Positions 1 to 7,562 of a stretch of DNA of 64,000 nucleotides are shown here, piece after piece. The notes under the pieces are model-generated. The model had not been told where the DNA came from, searched no databases, and saw nothing but the letters and a program-made list of their open reading frames with translations. The first letter of the stretch is position 1. Each line of letters begins with the position of its first letter. The DNA comes from Amycolatopsis nivea (GTDB taxonomy: Bacteria > Actinomycetota > Actinomycetes > Mycobacteriales > Pseudonocardiaceae), in NCBI RefSeq assembly GCF_004522235.1, contig NZ_SDLT01000038.1, forward strand, positions 1-64,000, in the 5' to 3' direction. A program made the position numbers and the translations under genes.

Positions 1-126
1 AACCTCCACATAACCAGTCCAACTTCCGGGGCCCAGTTCACATTGACTCTGATTCCGTGAGGGTTCCCCTCACGACTCACCCTCATCGCCGACGCACCCG
101 ATGCGCGTGAGGTGCATCCCCGCGCA

Positions 127-178
127 CCCAATGTGGCGTTCGGTGCGTCCCACGCACCAATGCCACATTGGGGTTTTC
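127..178 (+). terminator. Hairpin with T-tail, related to the adjacent tandem repeat
   Basis: The left arm 127-148 pairs almost perfectly with the right arm 152-173 around a 3-nt loop, and GTTTTCT follows. That is the shape of an intrinsic terminator on the plus strand. The arm sequence (CCCAATGTGGC, GGTGCGT) is that of the repeat unit at 366-629, so this may be a better-preserved member of the same family. No upstream gene is visible inside the window. Confidence 0.45.
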
Positions 179-365
179 TGAGCAACGCTCGGTCCCTCGC
201 CTCTTCCGGCACGCCCGACGCGCGATGCCGACGTCCGTGAAGGCCACCCCAAGGGAATCTGATTCCCGGAGGGTTCCCCTCACACACCTCCCTCGCGCCG
301 TGAAGGGGCCCTTCACGTACCTAGATTCCCTCAAGGAGCCCTTCACGGCCCCGCCTCCACTCGCC

Positions 366-629
366 CCCGATGCAGGATTCGGCGCACCCCATGCAACCAA
401 TGTGGCGTTGGGCGCATCCTGCGCACCCAATGCGGCATTCGGTGCATCCCACCGCACCCAACGCGGCATTCAATGCACCCCACCGCACCCACCAGGGCGG
501 CGTTCGGTGCGTCCCACGCACCAAATGGGGCGTTCGGCGCACCCCACCTCAACCAACGCGGCATTCGGTGCATCCCACGCACCCAACGCGGCGTTCGGTG
601 CGTCACATGCACCCAATGCCACGTTGGGG
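366..629. repeat. Tandem array of about 30-bp units
   Basis: About eight and a half degenerate units of 29-33 bp follow one another, close to CCCAAYGCGGCRTTC followed by GGTGCRTCCCACGCA. Each unit contains a short inverted repeat (GGTGCGT, CCC, ACGCACC), so single-stranded forms could fold into a row of small hairpins. Units differ by substitutions and 1-3 bp indels, so the array is old rather than freshly expanded. There are no unique spacers, so it is not a CRISPR array. Confidence 0.75.
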
Positions 630-759
630 CGCTAACCCGCCACCGCGAACCCGCCGCAACCCACCACCCCAGCCGCGTACCGCCCACACCACCGCAGCCG
701 ATGCACCCAACGAATCAAGGCACCCACACCCCCGCAACCCCGATACACAGCCAAAAACA

Positions 760-816
760 CGGCGCGGGGGTGCTTGTCAAGGCATCTTTCCCGCCTTGAC
801 AAGCACCCCCGCGCCG
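760..816 (-). terminator. Strong intrinsic terminator, 24-bp perfect arms
   Basis: Arms 760-783 and 793-816 are perfect inverted repeats around a 9-nt loop. Read on the minus strand the hairpin is followed by GTGTTTTTGG, a T-run. It lies downstream of the two minus-strand genes ending at 906 and 1327 and most likely ends their transcript. Confidence 0.75.
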
Positions 817-905
817 TAGTCACAATCAGGCTGAGGGGTGGTGGGCCCCACCGAGAGCGCAATGTCGCCGCCAGGCGACGAGCCGAACGAGCCGCCCCAG
901 GAAGC

Positions 906-1319
906 TCAAACACAAACCCCACCCAGGACAGCCGCAGCCTCCACGACCATCCCGTCCACCTCCCCTACCAACCGCTCAATCTCCCCCCACCACCGCGAAT
1001 CCCGCCCGGAATCCGGAATCAGCGAAGTCCCCACCAGCAACAACAACGTATCCACCTCATACGCCCGATCCGCCAACCGCAACAACGGCACCGGATCCCC
1101 ACCGGAATCCCCGGCAGCAAAACGACAAGCCGCATGCCCCAGCTCCCGGCACACCGTCCGCAACCGCTCGCGCACCGCGTCCGCGCGCGGGTCCGCTCGA
1201 GGACCGCCGGTCCGGATATTCCACGCCACCGAAAGCAGACAGCGCCCGGCATCGTCCATCGCGGTGTTCGTCACCGGGCGAGTGTGGAAGCACCCTCCCC
1301 GCCGCGGGTGACCCGACAC
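906..1319 (-). CDS. Uncharacterised 137-residue protein
   Basis: I do not recognise this family. The frame has actinobacterial third-position GC and encodes a mostly helical, soluble-looking protein with no signal peptide or membrane segment. The GTG start at 1319 was chosen because it lies 7 nt after the stop of the upstream gene, with GGTGAG just before it, which suggests translational coupling. An internal ATG at 1259 would give 117 residues but has no visible ribosome binding site. It is last in a two-gene minus-strand operon that runs into the terminator at 760-816. Function unknown. Confidence 0.6.
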   Translation of the reverse strand: MSGHPRRGGCFHTRPVTNTAMDDAGRCLLSVAWNIRTGGPRADPRADAVRERLRTVCRELGHAACRFAAGDSGGDPVPLLRLADRAYEVDTLLLLVGTSLIPDSGRDSRWWGEIERLVGEVDGMVVEAAAVLGGVCV

Positions 1320-1326
1320 GCACGGC

Positions 1327-2241
1327 TCACCGCATCGAGTGAAGCAACCGCACCGTCGCGTCGAGCGGCAGGCGATCGTCCGCCGCGCGCGCGAGGAAAT
1401 CCTTGATCCGCTGGCCGTCCGGAGTCAGCGAATCCACGTCGTTGACTTCCGCGCTCGCCGCTTCCAACGTCCCCAGCCCGGCATTGTGGTGCGCGTCCCG
1501 GACCGCGTTCCGCAGCACCGCCAGTTCAGCCGCCGAAGGCCCCCGCTTTTCCGCCCGCAGCCGCTCGACGATCCGGAGCACCTGCGGCGAATGTGCGGCC
1601 AGCGACTGCCGCCCGGCGAAGGACGCGACCATCCGCGGCGTCGCCCGCGTCTCGGCAGGCGGCGGTGGCACCTCGACCGCCTCGCCGACCACTCGCAGAC
1701 TCTCCAGCGCCGCAGCACGCCGGCGTTCACTCTCGCGCACGCGCGCGAGCGGATCCTTCCGCCGGGACGCCGCGATCGAGCGAGCGTCCGCCCGGGCCCA
1801 CTCCCCCACGTCGGTCAGGCGCGAGCGCCGTTGGTACGTGCCCTCGTCGGCAGCCTGCTTGCGCCGGTTCGCGAGCCAGGCCTCGAAGGTCTGCCCGCGC
1901 CGGGGCGGCTCGCGCACCTCAGCCAGGTCGGCGGCCGACTCGTCGGCGAACCAGGCCTTCATCCGCGAGCGCAGGAAGTCGCCCGGCTTCTCGCTCGCGC
2001 GGCGCGGCCGCTGCCGGGTCCCGTCGGGCAGCGCGCTCATCGCGATCAGCAGCGCGTCCGGGCAGTATCCGTTGGAGTACCAGAACTCCAGCTGCCGCTC
2101 GACGTCGTCGCGTTCCTCCCGCGTCAGCCGCTCGGACACCCAGCCCATGCGGCGGACCAGCACGCCCGTCGACTGGGCGCGTTCGCGCGCGTCGGCGGGC
2201 ACGACCGTGGACGGCCACTCCTGATCCGCGATCCGCACCAT
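1327..2241 (-). CDS. Uncharacterised 304-residue, Arg/Glu-rich protein
   Basis: The family is not recognised. The ATG at 2241 follows a very good ribosome binding site (AGGGAGGTG), which rules out the longer frame starting at 2292. The N-terminal half contains a basic, aromatic stretch (LEFWYSNGYCPDALLIAM near residues 52-69). The middle, about 80-190, is charged and likely helical with alternating Arg and Glu, and the C-terminal third again looks globular. There is no signal peptide or membrane segment. It is the first gene of an operon with the small protein ending at 906. The charged character would suit a nucleic-acid-associated role, but that is a guess. Confidence 0.65.
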   Translation of the reverse strand: MVRIADQEWPSTVVPADARERAQSTGVLVRRMGWVSERLTREERDDVERQLEFWYSNGYCPDALLIAMSALPDGTRQRPRRASEKPGDFLRSRMKAWFADESAADLAEVREPPRRGQTFEAWLANRRKQAADEGTYQRRSRLTDVGEWARADARSIAASRRKDPLARVRESERRRAAALESLRVVGEAVEVPPPPAETRATPRMVASFAGRQSLAAHSPQVLRIVERLRAEKRGPSAAELAVLRNAVRDAHHNAGLGTLEAASAEVNDVDSLTPDGQRIKDFLARAADDRLPLDATVRLLHSMR

Positions 2242-2292
2242 GCCGCACCTCCCTTTGCCGACGACGCCTACGTTATCCCCCCGCACCGACAA

Positions 2293-3174
2293 TTACCCGG
2301 CCCGCCGCAGCACCGCCACCGTGTTCGCCGCCACGATCACCCCGATCGCCGCCCACGCGACGGCGTCGAGCCGCTGGTCCAGCAGCACCAGCCCGACGAG
2401 CGCGGCCATCACCGGGTTGACGCTCATGAACGCCCCGAAGAACTGCGTCGGCACCCGGCGCAACGCCATCAGGTCGACGAGAAACGGCAGCGCCGACGAC
2501 AGCAGCCCGGCGGTGAGCGCCGCCGCGAGCGCGCCGGGCGTCGGCGGGTGGTGCAGCATCGCGAACACCCCGATCGGCACGTACAGCAGACCGGACACCC
2601 CGGCCGCGGCAGCCGAACCCGCCGCCCCGGGCAGGCGTCGGCCGACGGTCCGGTTCAGCAGGATGTAGCAGGCCCAGCACGACGCGGCGACCAGCGCGAG
2701 CCCCATCCCGAGGTAGTCGGTGCTCGGCTGCGGCCGCATCAGCGCGCCGACCGCGACCGCGGCGGCCACCGCGCACGCCAGGTCCGTCCGGCGCCGGGAG
2801 CCGGCCAGCGCGATCGCCAGCGGGCCGAGGAATTCCAGCGTCACGGCCAGTCCGAGGCCGATCCGGTCGACCGCGGTGTAGAGAGACAGGTTCATCGTCG
2901 CGAACACCGCGGCCAAGGCGAGCACCGGCCACCACTGCCGCGCGGTGAAGGTCCGCAGCCGCGGCCGTCCGACCGCCAGCAGCACCACCGCCGCCACCCA
3001 TTGGCGGACCGCCACCACACCCGGCGGGCCGAGCACCGGGAACGCGAGCGCCGCGGTCGCCGCGCCGACCTGGTTCGACAGCGCGCTTCCGAGCAGCATC
3101 GCGGCGCCGGCCGCCCGGGCGTCGCCGCCGCGCGTGCGCGAAGCCAGTTCCGTAGTCGCCATGCGGTCGAGCAT
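2293..3174 (-). CDS. DMT-superfamily transporter (EamA/RhtA-like)
   Basis: This is an integral membrane protein with about ten hydrophobic segments in two homologous halves, the plan of EamA-type drug/metabolite permeases that export amino acids or other small metabolites. The length (about 293 residues) is typical. Conserved-looking EamA features are the AVTLEFLGPLAIAL segment in the first half and FFGAFMSVNPVMAALVG in the second. Starts at 3174 or 3162 are both possible, and neither has a clear ribosome binding site. The gene is divergent from the LysR gene at 3232 with only 57 bp between, so that regulator probably controls it. The substrate cannot be read from sequence. Confidence 0.85.
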   Translation of the reverse strand: MLDRMATTELASRTRGGDARAAGAAMLLGSALSNQVGAATAALAFPVLGPPGVVAVRQWVAAVVLLAVGRPRLRTFTARQWWPVLALAAVFATMNLSLYTAVDRIGLGLAVTLEFLGPLAIALAGSRRRTDLACAVAAAVAVGALMRPQPSTDYLGMGLALVAASCWACYILLNRTVGRRLPGAAGSAAAAGVSGLLYVPIGVFAMLHHPPTPGALAAALTAGLLSSALPFLVDLMALRRVPTQFFGAFMSVNPVMAALVGLVLLDQRLDAVAWAAIGVIVAANTVAVLRRAG

Positions 3175-3231
3175 GCGACCGGCCGATCCATGCGCAAAAT
3201 GCATTGACCGCATCAGCGATACGCTGGACGC
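3175..3231. promoter_or_regulatory. Divergent promoter with leaderless LysR start
   Basis: The 57-bp gap between the DMT exporter and the LysR gene carries TACGCT at 3220-3225, 6 nt before the LysR ATG, which fits a -10 box of a leaderless transcript. ATGCGCAAAATGCAT at 3190-3204 is an imperfect palindrome and a plausible LysR contact site. Confidence 0.5.
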
Positions 3232-4113
3232 ATGGATCTGGAGCTGCGCCAGCTGCGCTGCCTCGTGACGATCGTGGACGCGGGCACGTTCACCGACGCC
3301 GCGCTCGAACTCGGCGTCTCGCAGGCGGCGGTATCCCGGAATCTGGCGTCGCTGGAACGGGTTCTCGGCGTGCAGCTGCTGCATCGCACCAGCCGGAGCC
3401 TCGAGCCGACGACCGCGGGCGTCCAGGTGCTCGCCCGCGCCCGGCATCTGCTCGCCGAGGCCGACGACCTCGTCCGCGAGGCGACCACCGGGCACACGCG
3501 GCTGCGCATGGGCCACGCGTGGTCGGCGATGGGCAGGCACACCGCGGAATTCCAGCGCCGCTGGGCTGCCCGGTATCCCGATGTCGAACTGCTGCTCGTG
3601 CGCGCCAACACGGCGACCGCCGGGCTGGCGGAAGGACTCGTCGATCTCGCCGTGGTGCGCCACCAGGTGCCGTCGGGCAAGTACGCGCACGCGACGGTAG
3701 GCCGCGAGGACCGCTACTGCGCCATGGCCGTCGACGATCCGCTCGCCGGGCGCCGCACCGTCACGCTCGCCGATCTCGCGTCGCGGCTGCTGGTGATCGA
3801 TCCGCGCACCGGAACCACTTCCGCCGAGCTGTGGCCGCCGGAATCGCGCCCGCGGATCGAGTACACGCACGACGTCGACGACTGGCTCGCCGCCATCGCC
3901 ACCGGCCGCTGCGTCGGCGTCACCCCGCATTCCACGGTGACGCAGTATCGCCGCGACGGCATCGTGTACCGCCGGGTCCGCGACGCCCCGCCGGTGCCGG
4001 TCCAGCTCGCGTGGCGCGCCCACGATCCGCATCCGGCCACGCACGCCGCGGTCGCGTTGCTCGGCGAGCTGTACCGGAAGCCGCCAAAAACCTCTATCGC
4101 GCGCCCGCGATAG
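3232..4113 (+). CDS. LysR-family transcriptional regulator
   Basis: The 293-residue protein has the standard LysR layout: an N-terminal winged helix-turn-helix (residues 1-60, with QAAVSRNLASLERVLGVQLL) and a C-terminal periplasmic-binding-like effector domain. The ATG at 3232 starts directly with the canonical MDLELRQLRCLV sequence. It is divergently transcribed from the DMT transporter gene across a 57-bp gap, the usual arrangement of a LysR regulator and its target, so it probably controls that exporter and itself. The effector is unknown. Confidence 0.93.
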   Translation: MDLELRQLRCLVTIVDAGTFTDAALELGVSQAAVSRNLASLERVLGVQLLHRTSRSLEPTTAGVQVLARARHLLAEADDLVREATTGHTRLRMGHAWSAMGRHTAEFQRRWAARYPDVELLLVRANTATAGLAEGLVDLAVVRHQVPSGKYAHATVGREDRYCAMAVDDPLAGRRTVTLADLASRLLVIDPRTGTTSAELWPPESRPRIEYTHDVDDWLAAIATGRCVGVTPHSTVTQYRRDGIVYRRVRDAPPVPVQLAWRAHDPHPATHAAVALLGELYRKPPKTSIARPR

Positions 4114-4212
4114 TCCACTGTGGATCTTGAACCCGGGGCGATCATTTTCCGTTGACGCGGCGGCGCGGGGCGGCAATGATGAAGTCGTCCAGCCACGAAA
4201 GGAACCCACGGA

Positions 4213-4269
4213 ATGCCGCGTCGCACCGAACGCATGCACCTGTCGGGCATTCCCGGCTCCGCGCCATGA
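4213..4269 (+). CDS. Candidate 18-residue leader peptide upstream of HNH gene
   Basis: ATG at 4213 follows a GAAAGGA box at about 4198-4204 and encodes MPRRTERMHLSGIPGSAP, then TGA. A short inverted repeat (CGTGGC/CCACG) lies just after the stop, and an intrinsic terminator follows at about 4299-4330, before the HNH gene start at 4373. The order leader ORF, hairpin, terminator, gene resembles transcription attenuation. Whether the peptide is translated is untested, and no run of one amino acid points to an obvious signal. Confidence 0.4.
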   Translation: MPRRTERMHLSGIPGSAP

Positions 4270-4298
4270 CGTGGCCTGCCACGCCGTGAGCGAGGAGC

Positions 4299-4330
4299 CG
4301 CCCGCCGGAACGCCGGCCGGGCGGCTTTTG
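4299..4330 (+). terminator. Intrinsic terminator or attenuator before HNH gene
   Basis: GAGCCGCCCGCCGG pairs with CCGGCCGGGCGGCTT around a short loop and is followed by TTTT. It lies about 45 nt upstream of the HNH endonuclease start and after the candidate leader ORF. It could end transcription from the LysR gene or act as a conditional attenuator for the HNH gene. Confidence 0.6.
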
Positions 4331-4372
4331 CGTTCGCGGCCCGTTCAGCCCCGAAAGGAGGTGCCCGTCGCC

Positions 4373-4840
4373 ATGGGAGTCCTGGTTCTCAATGCCGGCT
4401 ACGAGCCCCTGCACACCGTCTCGCTCCCCCATGCCATCCGGATGCTGGTCCGCCAGGTCGCGGTCGTCCACGAAAGCGACGGGCCGGACCTCGGCGTCTT
4501 CCCGCGGCCGAAGGTGGTGCGGCTGCTGCGCTACGTCGTGATGAAATGGCGCTATTCCGGGCCGCCGCGCTGGTCGCGTACCGGCGTGCTGCGGCGAGAC
4601 CGGCACACGTGCGCCTACTGCGGGCGCCGGGCCACCACGGTCGACCACATCACGCCGGTGTCGCGCGGCGGCCCGCGCACAAGCTGGCTCAACACCGTCG
4701 CGGCCTGCGGCGGGTCGGCGCGCAGCTGCAACGCGCGCAAGGCCGACCGCACGCCCGCCGAAGCCGGGCTGACGCTGCTCTTCCCGCCGCGCGTCCCGCG
4801 GTGGGAAGAGCTGCATCCGCTGGCCGGACTGTCCACATGA
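4373..4840 (+). CDS. HNH endonuclease family protein
   Basis: The 155-residue protein carries an HNH nuclease fold. CAYCG at about residues 82-86 supplies one half of a zinc-binding cysteine pair. VDHITPVSRGG supplies the catalytic D-H of the beta-beta-alpha-metal motif. A later cysteine region (CGGSARSCNARKADR) supplies the remaining ligands. The N-terminal VLVLNAGYEPLHTVSLPHAI stretch is typical of the actinobacterial McrA-like HNH proteins whose physiological role is unclear. ATG 4373 was chosen because AAAGGAGG lies 11 nt upstream; longer frames run through the leader and terminator. It is not paired with a methylase, so classical restriction is unlikely. Confidence 0.85.
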   Translation: MGVLVLNAGYEPLHTVSLPHAIRMLVRQVAVVHESDGPDLGVFPRPKVVRLLRYVVMKWRYSGPPRWSRTGVLRRDRHTCAYCGRRATTVDHITPVSRGGPRTSWLNTVAACGGSARSCNARKADRTPAEAGLTLLFPPRVPRWEELHPLAGLST

Positions 4841-4862
4841 GACTCGCGCTAGGCTGTACCCC

Positions 4863-5963
4863 GTGAAGGGCTTGCTGCTGCGGCTGTCCGCGGTCGATTC
4901 CGGCGCGGAAACGGCGGTGCGCGTCATCGCGTATTTCGACGAGCTGATCGCCCGGCGCGCGACGCTGCCGGATTTGCTGCGCGCTACGGCTTTTCTCGCG
5001 GAATGCGCAGCCGGGATTCGCCGTGCGGACGGAACCGTGCTCCGGTACCGGCCGACCGGCGAACCCGGCGGCGACGGCCCGGTGCCGCCCGGCGCGGTCG
5101 TCGCGGACCTCGACGGCGCCGGGCGGGTCTGGCTGGAACGCGCGGGAGAACCGGGACCGCTCGACGACCTCGTGCTCGAACGGCTCGCGATTGCGGCGAA
5201 GGTGCTCAACCCGGTCGAGCCGCCGCCTGCCGCACCGCATCTCGCCGATCCGGCGCTGGTCGAGCTGGTGCTGGGCGAGCAGGCGGCGGACGAGGACCGG
5301 GCGCGGGCGCTGACCCTGCTCGGCCTGGACACCGCGCGTCCGCTGCGAGTGGTGGCGGTCGCTTCGGGCGCGGGTCGCGATGCCGGCGCGGACGCGGTCG
5401 CGCTCGTCGCCCGCGGCAAACCGCTCGGCGCGCGGGTGGCCGTGGTCGGCGGGGTGGCCGCGGTGCTGGTGCAACCGCGCGAGGGCCCGGATTCGATTGT
5501 CCCGACGCTGAACGAGACGTTGGCGTTGCGAGCCAAGGACCGCACGCTGCCCCGGGTGGGAGTCGGCGACGCGGTGGACGGCCTCGAAGCCCGGCGCTCG
5601 TGGCTGCAAGCCCGTCTGGCACAACGATTCGCGGCGACCGCACGGCCGTTGATCGTGCACGAGGACCTCGGCGCGGTGACGCTGCTGGCGGAGATCCCGG
5701 TCGAGCACCTGCGCGCGCAGCCGGACGTGCTGGCGTTGAACGCGCTCGCCGAGAGCGGCGATCTGGAAACGCTGGAAGCCTTCTGCCGCACGGGTTCTCT
5801 CCGGCAGGCGGCGATCGCGCTGCACCGGCACCACAGTTCGGTGGCGGCGCGGCTGGCGCACGTGGAGGACGCACTGGGATGGTCGCTGGACGACCCGGCG
5901 GGACGATTCCGGGCGCGGCTGGCGTTGGCGGCGCGGAGATTGGCGAACAGCGAGATCTCGTGA
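4863..5963 (+). CDS. PucR/CdaR-like regulator with C-terminal helix-turn-helix
   Basis: The 366-residue protein ends with a PucR-type HTH (about residues 295-360, ETLEAFCRTGSLRQAAIALH then HHSSVAARLAHVEDALGW), the signature of the CdaR/PucR family. The N-terminal 120 residues look like a small sensory domain. The middle resembles the regulatory region of related actinobacterial proteins but lacks an evident GGDEF-like motif. It starts with GTG at 4863, 7 nt after a TAGGCT box (4850-4855), so the mRNA is probably leaderless. Target genes are not obvious. It ends in the palindrome at 5956-6003, which separates it from the convergent esterase. Confidence 0.75.
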   Translation: MKGLLLRLSAVDSGAETAVRVIAYFDELIARRATLPDLLRATAFLAECAAGIRRADGTVLRYRPTGEPGGDGPVPPGAVVADLDGAGRVWLERAGEPGPLDDLVLERLAIAAKVLNPVEPPPAAPHLADPALVELVLGEQAADEDRARALTLLGLDTARPLRVVAVASGAGRDAGADAVALVARGKPLGARVAVVGGVAAVLVQPREGPDSIVPTLNETLALRAKDRTLPRVGVGDAVDGLEARRSWLQARLAQRFAATARPLIVHEDLGAVTLLAEIPVEHLRAQPDVLALNALAESGDLETLEAFCRTGSLRQAAIALHRHHSSVAARLAHVEDALGWSLDDPAGRFRARLALAARRLANSEIS

Positions 5964-6003
5964 GTGTCGATGCCGGTTCTCACCGGCATCGACACTCACG
6001 AGA
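5956..6003. repeat. Palindromic element B, copy 1 (21-bp perfect arms)
   Basis: Arms 5956-5976 and 5983-6003 are perfectly complementary around a 6-nt loop (TTCTCA). The element covers the stop codon of the PucR-like gene and lies between two convergent genes, so it could act as a bidirectional terminator, although neither side has a T-tail. A close relative with the same core (GTGAGTGT...CCGGTT) occurs at 22135-22178, so it belongs to a dispersed family. Confidence 0.8.
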
Positions 6004-6012
6004 ACCCCGGCC

Positions 6013-6960
6013 TCAACCCTCCTCGACCCCCAGCACCCGGGCCAGCACCGCCCGTCGCTCCGCAGTCTCCCGGCGGCTCACCGTCGCGTGCTGGATCACC
6101 CCGGAACCGTGGAATGTCCCCGGGAACAAGTGCAGTTCCGTAGGCACCCCAGCCGCCAAAAGGCTTTGCGCGTAAGCGATTCCCTCGTCGCGCAGCGGGT
6201 CGAACTCCATCACCGACACGTACGCGGGCGGCAACCCCGAAAGATCCGTCGCCCGGGCAGGCGCCGCATAAATCGGGACGTCCGAACCGCCGCGCTTGAC
6301 CGCTTCGCCGAGGTAGTAGTCCCAGCTCGTCTCGGCGGCTCCGCGGTGCCAGATCGGCGTGTCCGCGAACCGGCGCATGCTGCCGGTCTCGAGGCGGTCG
6401 TCCAGTTCGGGCACGGCGAGGAACTGGAACGCGATCGCCGGGCCGCCGCGGTCGCGGGCCAGCAGGGCGAGCGCCGCGGCCAGTCCGCCGCCCGCGCTCA
6501 CGCCGTACAGCACCACCTTTTCCGGGTCGATGCCCAGTTCGTCCGCGTGCTTGACCGACCATTCGAGCGCCGCGTAGCAGTCCTCCAGCCCGGCCGGGTA
6601 CGGATTCTCCGGCGCGAGCCGGTACTCGACCGACACGATCACGACGCCGAGGTCCCTGGCCAGTTCGAGGTTGGACGCGTGGTCCACCTCCAGGTCGCCC
6701 AGCGCGAAACCGCCGCCGTGGATGTCGAACACCAGCGCCTTCGTCGCGACGCGATCAGGCGTGTACACGCGGATCGGGATGTCGCCTCCGGGACCGGGCA
6801 CGGACTCGTCGCGCGTGCTTACTCCGGTTTCGTCGAAGTCTCCTTGCATCGTGGCGATCAGCTCGGCCATGCCCGCCCGCGCGGCAGCGATGTCGTGAAG
6901 GTCGACCTCGGGCAGCATCGGGACCGCGGCGGCGATTTCGGGATCGAACGGATAACTCAT
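6013..6960 (-). CDS. Alpha/beta-hydrolase, hormone-sensitive-lipase family esterase
   Basis: The 315-residue enzyme has the HSL/family IV esterase signatures: the oxyanion-hole HGGG at residues 81-84, the nucleophile elbow GVSAGG with Ser155, a catalytic Asp in EFDPLRDEG (Asp254 or Asp258) and His284 in TFHGS. It should hydrolyse esters of short to medium acyl chains in the cytosol, as no signal peptide is present. Start ATG 6960 is preceded by a purine-rich GGAGGT box. It stands alone between the palindrome at 5956-6003 and the small membrane protein genes. The natural substrate cannot be inferred. Confidence 0.92.
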   Translation of the reverse strand: MSYPFDPEIAAAVPMLPEVDLHDIAAARAGMAELIATMQGDFDETGVSTRDESVPGPGGDIPIRVYTPDRVATKALVFDIHGGGFALGDLEVDHASNLELARDLGVVIVSVEYRLAPENPYPAGLEDCYAALEWSVKHADELGIDPEKVVLYGVSAGGGLAAALALLARDRGGPAIAFQFLAVPELDDRLETGSMRRFADTPIWHRGAAETSWDYYLGEAVKRGGSDVPIYAAPARATDLSGLPPAYVSVMEFDPLRDEGIAYAQSLLAAGVPTELHLFPGTFHGSGVIQHATVSRRETAERRAVLARVLGVEEG

Positions 6961-7076
6961 CGACGACCTCCGTCTTCCAGGGAAGACTCCATCGTGCCGA
7001 AATCCCGGACCCGGCGGGCACCGCCACGCGTCGCGTACCGAGCGCGTTCCTCCCGCCGACTGGCGCGTGCCCCGCC

Positions 7077-7220
7077 TCAGCGCCCCACTTTCTTCCAGAT
7101 CACCACGATCCCGACGACCGCCACCAGCACCGCCCCCAGCACGATCAGCCCCTTCACGAACAGATCGTGCACGAGGTGCTGCAGCATCTCGTCCCCGTCG
7201 GCGAGCAGCACCGCGTTCAC
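7077..7220 (-). CDS. Small single-span membrane protein (47 residues)
   Basis: GTG at 7220 overlaps the stop of the upstream gene as GTGA, so the two are translationally coupled. The peptide has a polar N-terminus and a long hydrophobic helix (KGLIVLGAVLVAVVGIVVIW, about residues 23-42) followed by Lys-Lys-Val-Gly-Arg, the plan of a tail-anchored or single-pass membrane protein. It is not recognised. Together with its partner it is divergent from a TetR gene whose promoter carries two operator copies, so repression by that TetR is likely. Confidence 0.6.
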   Translation of the reverse strand: MNAVLLADGDEMLQHLVHDLFVKGLIVLGAVLVAVVGIVVIWKKVGR

Positions 7221-7495
7221 CGGCCGGACCGCTTCCGGCCCGGGTCCTCGTCCAGCCACCGCGCGGCCTGGCGCACGACCTCGCCGCCGACCCGCCCGCG
7301 CACTCCCCGCGCCCCGCGCCGGTCCATCGCCCTGGCCGCGGATTTCGCCAGCACCGCCGCGCCTTCGCGCACGCGCTCCCCCTTGCCGCGCCGCCGCAGC
7401 GAAACGATCAGCGCGAACGCGCCCAGCCCGACGACCACGACGATCCCGGCGATGATGCCGAACCGGATCAGCAGGATGTTCAGCACCGTCTCCAC
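7217..7495 (-). CDS. Small membrane protein with basic C-terminal tail (92 residues)
   Basis: The GTG start at 7495 follows AAAGGGG and fits the TetR-controlled divergent promoter; longer frames would run into the TetR gene. Residues 5-35 form one transmembrane helix (VLNILLIRFGIIAGIVVVVG and on). The remaining 55 residues are strongly basic and charged (RRRGKGERVREG, AARAMDRRG), probably facing the cytoplasm. The family is not recognised. It is coupled by a GTGA overlap to the 47-residue membrane protein downstream, and the two may form a small membrane complex. Confidence 0.65.
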   Translation of the reverse strand: METVLNILLIRFGIIAGIVVVVGLGAFALIVSLRRRGKGERVREGAAVLAKSAARAMDRRGARGVRGRVGGEVVRQAARWLDEDPGRKRSGR

Positions 7496-7510
7496 AGCGC
7501 ACCCCTTTCT

Positions 7511-7556
7511 GTCACACCTGTGATACAAACCGTTTCTATCACGACTGTGATATAAA
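7511..7556. promoter_or_regulatory. Two operator copies and -10 box in TetR divergent promoter
   Basis: GTCACACCTGTGAT (7511-7524) and ATCACGACTGTGAT (7538-7551) are imperfect copies of one palindrome, TCACnnnTGTGA, spaced 27 bp start to start. TATAAA at 7551-7556 overlaps the second site and lies 6 nt before the TetR GTG. The layout fits TetR autoregulation plus repression of the divergent small membrane protein pair. Confidence 0.75.
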
Positions 7557-7562
7557 AGTCCA

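Larger units (their letters stand above)
1..905. other. Non-coding repeat-rich stretch
   Basis: I see no convincing gene in these 905 bases. Open frames exist on both strands, but their translations are low-complexity products of the repeats (His/Pro/Arg-rich or Cys/Trp/Arg-rich). The stretch holds palindromic elements ending in GGGTTCCCCTCAC (near 49-76, 236-281 and 299-347), a tandem array of about 30-bp units (366-629), a hairpin with a T-tail (127-178) and a 24-bp-arm terminator (760-816). Confidence 0.7.

Noticed and set aside
168..819. Frames of 96-155 residues in the first 900 bases
   Set aside because: They are translations of the 30-bp repeats, with periodic Pro-Asn-Ala or Cys-Ala-His patterns in several frames at once.
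4373..4840. HNH gene as part of a restriction-modification system
   Set aside because: No methyltransferase, specificity subunit or NTPase is nearby. McrA-like HNH proteins of this type are widespread as single genes.
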